From: DASUAO01 sp035763745
GTDB taxonomy: Bacteria; Actinomycetota; Acidimicrobiia; IMCC26256; PALSA-555
Reading direction: 5' to 3'
DNA: 64,000 nucleotides
NCBI GenBank assembly: GCA_035763745.1
Contig: DASUAO010000020.1
Span: forward strand, 47,958 to 111,957
Below the pieces are notes generated by a model that worked only from the letters and a program-made list of their open reading frames with translations, was not told the origin of the DNA and ran no database searches. The translations under genes were made by a program, and so were the position numbers. Shown here in pieces: positions 40,905 to 47,721 of the stretch (its first letter is position 1; the number at the start of each line of letters is the position of its first letter).

Positions 40905-41105
40905 CGCCGACGCCAGGGGCTCGCCTCCGAAGTGCTGCGCCCGGGGCTGGCCGAAGCCGACGCCGCGGGCCTGGCGGCCTACCTGGTGACGGCGACCGAG
41001 TCGAACGTCGCGTTCTACGCGCGCCACGGTTTCGGCACGCACGTCGAGGTCGACCTGCGCGACGGTCCGCACATCTGGATGCTGGGTCGACCTCCACGCC
41101 GGTGA
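40905..41105 (+). pseudogene. Remnant of a GNAT N-acetyltransferase (C-terminal part only)
   Basis: About 66 codons in one frame read RRRQGLASEVLRPGLAEADA, then AAYLVTATESNVAFYARHGFG and IWMLGRPPRR. This is motif A (QGLA) to the C-terminus of a GNAT acetyltransferase. The N-terminal half is missing; the DNA immediately upstream belongs to the start of the VOC gene and gives no matching residues. There is no plausible start codon or ribosome site. I read it as a truncated, probably dead gene. It could still be expressed as a fragment, but a functional acetyltransferase is unlikely. Confidence 0.65.
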
Positions 41106-41171
41106 CGACCCGGGTACTCTTCAGGCTCCATGTCGCCGTCAAGGTCGGCGTCGCGCGCAGTCGGAGGCACC

Positions 41172-41465
41172 ATGGCCGGATTCGGGATCACCCACTTCTT
41201 CGAGGGCGGGACCAGGGAGCAGTACGAGACGACAGTGGCGGTCGTGCACCCCGACGGGGGCAAGGGGCTCCCGCCGGGCGAGACCTACCACGCCGCCGGC
41301 CCGGCCGAGGGTGGCTGGCAGGTCATCGCGATGTGGGACTCGAAGGCGTCCTACGAGTCCTTCCGCGACGGCACGCTCGGTCCGACGCTGGCGACGCTCG
41401 ACGGAGCGCTCCCGGGGGCGCCCGAGGAGCGTGCGTTCGAGGTCCACAACGAGGTCTCGGGCTGA
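41172..41465 (+). CDS. Small ABM-like alpha/beta-barrel protein of unknown function
   Basis: 97 residues from the ATG at 41172, with GGAGG at 41163-41167. The pattern ITHFFEGGTREQYETTVAVV, then GWQVIAMWDSKASYESF, is that of small proteins with the dimeric alpha+beta barrel (ABM-like) fold, often annotated as hypothetical in actinobacteria. It has no signal peptide or membrane segment. The central Trp and Asp-Ser-Lys region is the usual conserved core. Relatives include monooxygenase-like or structural dimers, so no catalytic role is assigned. It lies alone between the GNAT remnant and the HMG-CoA-synthase-like gene, 65 bases upstream of the latter. Confidence 0.75.
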   Translation: MAGFGITHFFEGGTREQYETTVAVVHPDGGKGLPPGETYHAAGPAEGGWQVIAMWDSKASYESFRDGTLGPTLATLDGALPGAPEERAFEVHNEVSG

Positions 41466-41517
41466 CGCGTCTGCAAGCGCAGGTGCAGCCGCTCGGGGCC
41501 AACTGACGCCACCGTCA

Positions 41518-41523
41518 TAGACT
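41518..41523 (+). promoter_or_regulatory. -10 element TAGACT of the thiolase operon
   Basis: TAGACT followed by seven bases and the ATG at 41531. A leaderless transcript is inferred for the first gene of the four-gene operon. Confidence 0.4.
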
Positions 41524-41530
41524 CCCCCGA

Positions 41531-42940
41531 ATGCGAGGGATTCTCAGCGCCGCCGGATATGTGCCCTATTGGCGGCTGGACAGGGCACAGATCAGCGCCA
41601 CGTTCGGGAGCGGGGGAGGCAAGGGCGCTCGCGCCGTGGCCTCGTTCGACGAGGACACGACCACGATGGGCGTCGAAGCCGCGCGGCTCGCGACGCGGGG
41701 CCTCCCCGGGGACGTCGCGCTCTCCCAGCTCTGGTTCGCCACGGTCGCACCCGCGTACCTCGACAAGACCAACGCGACGACGATCCACGCCGCGCTGCGT
41801 CTGGACCGCGACGTCACGGCGCTCGACTGGGGCGGTGCGATCCGCTCGGGTGTCGGCGCGCTCCTCACCGCGCTGCGCGGGAACGACACCGTGCTCGTGG
41901 CGTCCTCCGACCTGCGAGAAGGCCTCCCGACGAGCGCCGACGAGTCAGTCGGCGGTGACGCGGCGTCGGCGATCGTCGTCGGATCCGACGCCGACGGACC
42001 GCTCCTCGCAGAGCTCCTCGGGACCGGGAGCGCCACCGAGGAGTTCATCGACCGCTGGCGCTTGCCCGGCGACCACCGCTCGAAGGTGTGGGAGGAGCGC
42101 TTCGGCGAGACGAAGTACCTCCCGCTGGGCGAGGAGGCCTGGAACGCCGCGCTGAAGTCGGCCGAGATGTCCGCCGACCAGGTCGATCGCCTGATCGTGA
42201 CCGGCGCCCACGGGCGTTCGGTGCGGGCGATCCGCGGACGGCTCGGCGTCGACAAGGAGAAGCTCGTCGACGACCTGGCCGCGAACGTCGGGTTCACCGG
42301 CGCGGCGCACGTGGCGCTCCTGCTCACCGCCACCCTCGAGACGGCTGCGCCGGGCCAGGTCATCGGGGTCCTGTCGCTCGCCGACGGTGCCGACGCGTTC
42401 CTCTTCCGAGTCACCGACGCGATCACGACCTGGGAGCCGGCGCGCACGATCGCCACCCAGATCGATGCGCGGGCCGACGTCGCCTACGGCAAGTACCTGT
42501 CGTGGCGCGACTGGGTCACCCTCGAGCCGCCGCGTCGCCCCGAGCCGGGTCGGATCTCGGGCGCGATCTCCGGGCGTCGCGAAGACTGGAAGTACGGATT
42601 CGTCGGCTCCCGCGACCGCTCCAGCGGTGCGCTGCACCTCCCGCCGGCGCGCGTGTCGATGGAGGGCGGTGCGCTCGATGACATGGAGCCCGCGCCGATG
42701 TCCGATGCCGTAGGGACGATCGCCACGTTCACGATCGACAAGATCGCGTACTCGCCGAGCCCCCCGATCGTGTTCGCGGTCGTCGACTTCGAGGGCGGCG
42801 GCCGCACCGCGGTCGAGCTCTGCGACGTGAACGCCGACGACCTCTCCATGGGGGACCGCGTCGAGATGACGTTCCGCCGGTTGTTCACGGCCGACGGCAT
42901 CCACAACTACTTCTGGAAGGCCCGCCCCGTCAGGGGATGA
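41531..42940 (+). CDS. HMG-CoA-synthase-like protein fused to a DUF35 (OB-fold) domain, catalytic Cys missing
   Basis: 469 residues. The N-terminal 340 residues have a thiolase-fold layout like HMG-CoA synthase or KAS III (GILSAAGYVPYWRLDR, TTTMGVEAARLA, VGGDAASAIVVG, FTGAAHVALLLTATLETA). At the position of the active-site Cys (ACYGGT in synthases) the protein has LDWGGA: Asp99-Trp100. A His is kept in TGAHGRS. The last 130 residues match DUF35: an OB fold (GTIATFTIDKIAYSPSPP) preceded by a degenerate zinc ribbon whose cysteines are replaced (GSRDRSSG). It probably binds acyl-CoA or docks the thiolase encoded 30 bases downstream. The family is clear; the activity is not. Confidence 0.82.
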   Translation: MRGILSAAGYVPYWRLDRAQISATFGSGGGKGARAVASFDEDTTTMGVEAARLATRGLPGDVALSQLWFATVAPAYLDKTNATTIHAALRLDRDVTALDWGGAIRSGVGALLTALRGNDTVLVASSDLREGLPTSADESVGGDAASAIVVGSDADGPLLAELLGTGSATEEFIDRWRLPGDHRSKVWEERFGETKYLPLGEEAWNAALKSAEMSADQVDRLIVTGAHGRSVRAIRGRLGVDKEKLVDDLAANVGFTGAAHVALLLTATLETAAPGQVIGVLSLADGADAFLFRVTDAITTWEPARTIATQIDARADVAYGKYLSWRDWVTLEPPRRPEPGRISGAISGRREDWKYGFVGSRDRSSGALHLPPARVSMEGGALDDMEPAPMSDAVGTIATFTIDKIAYSPSPPIVFAVVDFEGGGRTAVELCDVNADDLSMGDRVEMTFRRLFTADGIHNYFWKARPVRG

Positions 42941-42970
42941 CCTCGAAGCTCGGAGAAGGGACGGCAGCTC

Positions 42971-44164
42971 ATGGCCTCGCACGGGATCAAGGACCAGGTC
43001 GCCATCGTCGGGATGGGGTGTACGAAGTTCGGTGAGCACTGGGACAAGGGCACCGACGACCTCTTGATCTGGTCGACCGAGGAGGCGATGACGAGCGCCG
43101 GCATCTCGAAGGACGACATCGACGCCTACTGGCTCGGGACCGCGATGTCGGGGAACTCGGGCCAGACGCTCTCACGGCCCCTCGGCATCACGAAGCCGGT
43201 CACACGCGTCGAGAACTACTGCGCCACGGGTTCCGAAGCCATGCGCAACGCGGCGTACGCGGTCGCGTCGGGTGCCTACGACGTCGCCATGGCGGTCGGG
43301 GTCGAGAAGGTCAAGGACAGCGGGTACCAGGGACTCGTCGGCGCGTCCCACGCACCGACCGACGGCACGGCCCGTGCCCTCTCGGCCGCCGCGATGTTCG
43401 CCATGTGCGCGCCCGCGTACGGCAAGAAGTACGGGGTCACCGACGACGAGATGCGCGAGGTGCTCGCGCGGATCTCCTGGAAGAACCACCAGAACGGATC
43501 GGTGAACGAGCGAGCGCAGTTCCGCAAGCCCGTCACGATGGACACGATCTGCAGCGCGCCCCTCATGGCCGGCGACCTCCGGGTGTTCGACTGCTCGGGC
43601 GTGGCCGACGGATCTGCGGCGGCGGTGGTCGTGCGCGCCGAGGATGCGCACAAGTACACCGACAAGCCGATCTACATCAAGGGCCTGTCGTTCTTCGCGG
43701 GTGACGGGACCGGCAACGCGAACCCGGACTACGACTACACGTGGTTCCCCGAGATCAACATGGCGGGGAAGGATGCGTACGCGCAGGCCGGGGTCACCGA
43801 CCCGCGGACCCAGATCGCGATGGCCGAGGTGCACGACTGCTTCACGCCGGCCGAGCTCCTCATCTACGAGGACCTCGGCTTCGCGGAGCGCGGCACGGCG
43901 TGGAAAGAGGTGCTCAACGGCACCTTCGACCTGCTCGGCGACCTGCCGGTGAACCCCGACGGTGGCCTGAAGAGCTTCGGGCACCCGGTCGGGGCGAGCG
44001 GGCTCCGGATGTTCTTCGAGAACTGGCTCCAGCTGCGGGGGGAGGCCCCGCCGGAGCGCACGATCAAGACCGCGGAGCGCGGGCTCGGTCTCGTGCACAA
44101 CCTCGGCGGCTACCCGGGTGAGATGGTCAGCTTCGTCGGCATCGTCGGCAACGAGCTGGGATGA
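42971..44164 (+). CDS. Thiolase, SCP-x/acetyl-CoA acetyltransferase type
   Basis: 397 residues. VAIVGMGCTKFGEHWD opens the family; VENYCATGSEA holds the reactive Cys84; EVHDCFTPAE and SFGHPVGASG supply the His and second Cys/His motifs. The form is the SCP-2/SCP-x type, which cuts or condenses beta-keto acyl-CoAs, including steroid side chains in actinobacteria. These thiolases normally pair with a DUF35 partner, and here that partner is fused to an HMG-CoA-synthase-like domain just upstream. GAAGGGACGG about 15 bases before the ATG is only a weak ribosome site. It overlaps the CBS-domain gene by four bases (ATGA). Confidence 0.93.
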   Translation: MASHGIKDQVAIVGMGCTKFGEHWDKGTDDLLIWSTEEAMTSAGISKDDIDAYWLGTAMSGNSGQTLSRPLGITKPVTRVENYCATGSEAMRNAAYAVASGAYDVAMAVGVEKVKDSGYQGLVGASHAPTDGTARALSAAAMFAMCAPAYGKKYGVTDDEMREVLARISWKNHQNGSVNERAQFRKPVTMDTICSAPLMAGDLRVFDCSGVADGSAAAVVVRAEDAHKYTDKPIYIKGLSFFAGDGTGNANPDYDYTWFPEINMAGKDAYAQAGVTDPRTQIAMAEVHDCFTPAELLIYEDLGFAERGTAWKEVLNGTFDLLGDLPVNPDGGLKSFGHPVGASGLRMFFENWLQLRGEAPPERTIKTAERGLGLVHNLGGYPGEMVSFVGIVGNELG

Positions 44165-44613
44165 CGACGCCGATCCCGACCGACCGAGAGCGAGGAAGCG
44201 TGTCCTTGGCACCCGACGACCAGGCCCGGAACCTCATCGTCCGACCGGCAGTGTTCGTGCACCTCGACGACTCGCTGCGCAGGCTCTCGGAGACCCTCGC
44301 CGAAGAGCTCATCGGGGCCGCGGTGGTGCGGGACACGCATCCGCCGGCCCTGGTCTCCGAGCGCGACGTCATCCGCGCGATCGCCGAGGGCGGCGATCTC
44401 GACGAGACGCGCGTGCGCGACGTCATGACGGAAGACGTCCTGGTCGTCGCGCCGAAGGATCAGGTGCTCGACGTGGCCTACCGCATGCTCGACAACGAGA
44501 TCCGCCACATCCCCGTCGTCGAGGACGACGTGGTCGTCGGGCTCATCTCGGGGCGGGACGCACTCCGAGTGTTCGCCGACCAGGCACGCGTCAAGGACGG
44601 GGAGCGTTCGTGA
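44161..44613 (+). CDS. CBS-domain pair protein
   Basis: 150 residues with two CBS domains: about 22-75 (SLRRLSETLAEELIGAAVVRD, SERDVIRAI) and 85-140 (VRDVMTEDVLVVAPKDQVLD, IRHIPVVEDDVVVGLISGRD). CBS pairs bind adenine nucleotides and act as energy sensors or regulatory subunits; small free-standing ones such as Hrp1 of mycobacteria are linked to hypoxia. No cysteine pair is visible, so Hrp1-type zinc binding is not expected. It is coupled to the thiolase (ATGA overlap) and to the next gene (GTGA overlap). Its role in the operon may be sensing of energy state; this is inference. Confidence 0.9.
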   Translation: MTTPIPTDRERGSVSLAPDDQARNLIVRPAVFVHLDDSLRRLSETLAEELIGAAVVRDTHPPALVSERDVIRAIAEGGDLDETRVRDVMTEDVLVVAPKDQVLDVAYRMLDNEIRHIPVVEDDVVVGLISGRDALRVFADQARVKDGERS

Positions 44614-44885
44614 TCGGATTCCTGCTGTACCTGTTGGTCGTCGGCCTCGTTGCCGGCGCCCTCGCACGGCTGCTCGTCCCGGGGAAGGTCCCGCTCAGCA
44701 TCGGCCAGACGGTCCTCGTCGGGATCATCGGGTCCTTCGTCGGAGGGTTCCTCGGCTACCTCTTGTTCAACGAGGACCTCGATGAAGGCGCCCTCCAGGC
44801 GTCGGGGATCTTCGGATCGGTCGTCGGTGCGGTGATCGTCCTGCTCGTCTACCGCAGGTTCTTCACGGGCAAGCGGAGCGCCTGA
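44610..44885 (+). CDS. GlsB/YeaQ/YmgE-family small membrane protein
   Basis: 91 residues from a GTG overlapping the CBS-gene stop; GGGGAG at about 44598 is the ribosome site. Three hydrophobic stretches (IGFLLYLLVVGLVAGALARLL, IGQTVLVGIIGSFVGGFLGYLL, GIFGSVVGAVIVLLVYRRF) and the GSFVGGFLG motif identify the transglycosylase-associated/GlsB stress protein family. These small proteins sit in the membrane and are induced by general stress in several bacteria. It is the last gene of the thiolase operon and converges on the phosphoribosyltransferase-hydrolase gene, six bases away. The precise function is unknown. Confidence 0.9.
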   Translation: MIGFLLYLLVVGLVAGALARLLVPGKVPLSIGQTVLVGIIGSFVGGFLGYLLFNEDLDEGALQASGIFGSVVGAVIVLLVYRRFFTGKRSA

Positions 44886-44891
44886 GAAGGC

Positions 44892-46235
44892 TCACCCCGC
44901 GCCGGTCACGCCGGCGCCGAGGTGCTCGCCGAACCACCGTTCCGCCAGTCGCGCGACTGTCTCCAATGTGCCGGGTTCCTCGAAGAGGTGGGTCGCGCCG
45001 GTGACGACGCGGATCTCGCGCGTGCACGACATCCGGGCCGCCGCCTGCTGGTTCAGAGCGAGGACGTCCCGGTCGTCGCTCCCGACGATGAGCAGGGTCG
45101 GGGCCTGGACGGCCTCGAGGTATTGACCGGCGAGGTCGGGGCGGCCACCGCGGGACACGACCGCGGCAACCGGCGACTCGGGATCCGCTGCGGCCACGAG
45201 GGCGGCGGCAGCGCCCGTGCTCGCGCCGAAGTAGCCGATCGGGATCCCGCTCACCTCGTACTGGTCGGCCAGCCACGAGGTGACCGACCGCAGCCGATCG
45301 GCGAGCAACTCGATGTCGAAGACGTTCCTCCGGGCCCGTTCCTCGTCGGTCGTGAGCAGGTCGAACAGCAGGGTCGCGAACCCGGACGCGCCGAGGTGCT
45401 CGGCCACGGACCGGTTACGCGGGCTCAGGCGGCTGCTGCCGCTCCCGTGGACGAACACCACGAGCCCCCGCGAGCTCGGCGGGACGTCGAGTCGCCCTGC
45501 CAGCGCGACTCGTCCGACAGGGATGGCCACGTCGAGGACCTGCGCCGTGGTGACGCGGCCGGATGGGCTCCCGACCGCGGTGCGCTCGCGGGCACGGGAG
45601 AGCAGCGCCACGACGTCCTCGTCCGAGGTCTGGGTGAAGTCGTCGTACCAGTAGCCGATCGCGCGCATGAACTCGGGCGTCTCGAGGGCGATCACGTCGT
45701 CGGCGACGCCGGCGAGCTCGCGCACCGCCTCAGGCGCGGCGACGGGCACCGCGAGCACGACACGCGCCGCGCCGTGCGCACGCGCGACCTGGACCGCGGC
45801 GCGTGCCGTGCCACCGGTCGCGACCCCGTCGTCGACGATGATCGCCGTGCGCCCCTCGATCGGCACCGCGGGACGATCGCCGCGGAACCGCCGGACCCGA
45901 CGTTCGAGCTCGGCGCGTTCTCGATGCTCGACCCCTTCGACCGCGCCCGGAGCCACCCCGGCGCGCCGGACCAGCTCGAGGTCGAGCACACGGACGCCAC
46001 CTTCTCCGATCGCGCCCATCCCGAACTCCGGCTGGGAGGGCACACCGAGCTTGCGGACCACGATCACGTCCAAGGGAGCGCCCAGGGTCTCGGCGACCTC
46101 GGCCGCGACGGGCACCCCGCCGCGCGGCAACCCGAGCACCACCACATCCGGACCGGCGTATGGGGCAAGCGCCCCGGCGAGCCGACGCCCCGCCTCCCGG
46201 CGGTCACGGAACCGCTGCTCAGTCGCGCGTCTCAC
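44892..46235 (-). CDS. Fusion: type I phosphoribosyltransferase + alpha/beta hydrolase (dienelactone-hydrolase-like)
   Basis: 447 residues from a GTG at 46235. Residues 1-220 are a type I phosphoribosyltransferase: LGLPRGGVPVAAEVA, RKLGVPSQPEFGMGAI and the PRPP loop VDDGVATGGTA (134-144). Residues about 235-447 are an alpha/beta hydrolase: FVHGSGSS oxyanion segment, nucleophile Ser339 in YFGASTGAA, an Asp in GSDDRDV and His in GATHLF. The same fusion is known in mycobacteria and other actinobacteria, some members being hypoxia-induced; the reaction is unproven. It follows the gene for a small acidic protein after three bases, so the two are coupled. Substrates are unknown. Confidence 0.9.
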   Translation of the reverse strand: MRRATEQRFRDRREAGRRLAGALAPYAGPDVVVLGLPRGGVPVAAEVAETLGAPLDVIVVRKLGVPSQPEFGMGAIGEGGVRVLDLELVRRAGVAPGAVEGVEHRERAELERRVRRFRGDRPAVPIEGRTAIIVDDGVATGGTARAAVQVARAHGAARVVLAVPVAAPEAVRELAGVADDVIALETPEFMRAIGYWYDDFTQTSDEDVVALLSRARERTAVGSPSGRVTTAQVLDVAIPVGRVALAGRLDVPPSSRGLVVFVHGSGSSRLSPRNRSVAEHLGASGFATLLFDLLTTDEERARRNVFDIELLADRLRSVTSWLADQYEVSGIPIGYFGASTGAAAALVAAADPESPVAAVVSRGGRPDLAGQYLEAVQAPTLLIVGSDDRDVLALNQQAAARMSCTREIRVVTGATHLFEEPGTLETVARLAERWFGEHLGAGVTGAG

Positions 46236-46238
46236 GGT

Positions 46239-46451
46239 TCACATCTCGATGACGTCGATGATCTCGATGGCGCTGGGGCTGCCGTCGTCTCCGATCCCGC
46301 TGTCGACCTCGGTCGTCACCTCGACGACGTCATCGATGCCGTCGCCGTCGAGGTCCATGCCCCGGGTCTGGGTCGTCCGGACCGCATCGGGAACCCCGTC
46401 GCCGTCCAGGTCCAGGTACTCGGTCGTGACGCGTTCGTCGTCCGTCCGCAT
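46239..46451 (-). CDS. Small acidic protein with two DxDxDG calcium-loop repeats
   Basis: 70 residues from the ATG at 46449-46451. AGGAGG seven bases upstream is one of the best ribosome sites in the window. The sequence has YLDLDGDGVPDAV and GMDLDGDGIDDVV: two copies of the DLDGDGxxD loop found in EF-hand, dockerin and thrombospondin type 3 repeats, spaced 18 residues apart. About a quarter of the residues are acidic. There is no signal peptide, so it is probably cytoplasmic. A calcium- or other divalent-metal-binding role is inferred. The gene stop is three bases from the GTG of the phosphoribosyltransferase-hydrolase fusion. I know of no named family. Confidence 0.75.
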   Translation of the reverse strand: MRTDDERVTTEYLDLDGDGVPDAVRTTQTRGMDLDGDGIDDVVEVTTEVDSGIGDDGSPSAIEIIDVIEM

Positions 46452-46519
46452 GGGCCACCTCCTGTCATCCCCCACGATCGAGGACCTCCCGCCGAGGCAC
46501 CAGGGCCGGAGGTCCCTCC

Positions 46520-47716
46520 TCAGCGAGCCCGGGCGCGTAGTGCCGGTGCCAGATCTCCTCGTGGCTGGATCACCACCTCGTCGAGCCCGAGCCACGACGC
46601 CATCGTGCGGAGCTCGTCGGCGAGGGGGTGGGAGACCTCGTCGTGGTCGACCCCGGCCTCGGCCCAGGCCGACTGGACGAGCAGCCGTGATCCCGCGCGG
46701 TCGGCCTTGAGGTCGACCCGAGCGACGAAGCGATCGCCGAGCAGGAACGGGAGCACGTAGTACCCGAACACCCGCTTGGGCTTCGGGACGTAGATCTCGA
46801 TCCGGTAGGTGAACCCGAACACTCGCTCGACGCGGGCGCGCTCCCACATGACCGAGTCGAACGGCGAGACCAGCGCACTGGCGCGGACCCAGCGGGGGAG
46901 ACGGGCGTCGGGGTGCAGGTACGAGGGGTCCTTCCAGCCCTCCACCGTGACGCGCTCGACGAGTCCGTCGGCGGCCATCTCCTCCAGCAGCGTTCGGACC
47001 TCCTTGATCGGGAGGCGGAAGTAGTCGCCGAGATCCCTGGCGGTCCCGACGCCGTGCCCGCGGGCGGACCGTTCGAGCAGAGAGACCAGTGCTTCCCGGT
47101 CGCTCGGAGTGGGCTGTTCCAACACCTCGACCGGAACGACGCGGGCGGGGTCGCAGTACGCCCGTTCGAAGGTGTTGGGGCGGCGGATGGCGCCGAGCCG
47201 GCCGCGGGCGAAGAGGTGCTCCAGCGAGCGCTTCGTGTTCCCCCAACCCCACCACGGCCCCTTCTTGGTGGCTCCGTCGTCGAGGTCGCCCGCACTGGCG
47301 GTCCCGCGCTCGAGTACGGCGGCGTGGAGCGCATCGAAGTGGCCGTCCGGCTGCGCCGCGGCGAACTCGCTCATCCCCCAGCGTGCGTAGCTCTCCATGC
47401 GCCAACGCAGGAGCGGGTGCAGCTCGGCGTGGACGAGCGATGCTTCGTGGCCCCAGTACTCGAACGCTTCGCGGTCCTTGTAGACGAAGCGGTCGAGGAT
47501 CGACCGGTCGTACGGACCCAGACGCGAGAACAGAGGCAGGTAGTGGCTGCGGACCAGGACGTTGACGGAGTCGATCTGGATCAGACCCAGTCGGTCGAAG
47601 ACCGAGCGGAGGTGGCGACGGGTGATGCGTCCACTCGGGCGGGGCTTGGCGAACCCCTGGGCCGCGAGGGTGATCCGCCGTGCCTGGGCCGCACTGAGCG
47701 ACTCGCGGCGCGCCAC
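46520..47716 (-). CDS. YcaQ/AlkZ-family DNA glycosylase (winged-helix, crosslink repair type)
   Basis: 398 residues from a GTG at 47716, five bases after the upstream stop. RLGLIQIDSVNVLVRSHYLPLFSRLGPYD near residue 30 (read in parts) carries the Q-x-D catalytic motif and the conserved helix of the YcaQ/AlkZ HTH_42 family. EYWGHEASLVHAELHPLL and the C-terminal RVFGFTYRIEIYVPKPKRVFGYYVLPFLLGD (read in parts) are also typical. These are winged-helix glycosylases that remove bulky or crosslinked alkylated bases. It should act in DNA repair. No LexA box is seen near its start, which lies beside the substrate-binding-protein gene. Confidence 0.88.
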   Translation of the reverse strand: MARRESLSAAQARRITLAAQGFAKPRPSGRITRRHLRSVFDRLGLIQIDSVNVLVRSHYLPLFSRLGPYDRSILDRFVYKDREAFEYWGHEASLVHAELHPLLRWRMESYARWGMSEFAAAQPDGHFDALHAAVLERGTASAGDLDDGATKKGPWWGWGNTKRSLEHLFARGRLGAIRRPNTFERAYCDPARVVPVEVLEQPTPSDREALVSLLERSARGHGVGTARDLGDYFRLPIKEVRTLLEEMAADGLVERVTVEGWKDPSYLHPDARLPRWVRASALVSPFDSVMWERARVERVFGFTYRIEIYVPKPKRVFGYYVLPFLLGDRFVARVDLKADRAGSRLLVQSAWAEAGVDHDEVSHPLADELRTMASWLGLDEVVIQPRGDLAPALRARAR

Positions 47717-47721
47717 CGGAC

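Noticed and set aside
38816..41506. An 896-codon plus-strand open frame opposite the sulfatase, CoA-transferase and VOC genes
   Set aside because: No recognisable domain, low-complexity composition, and it crosses several real genes on the other strand.
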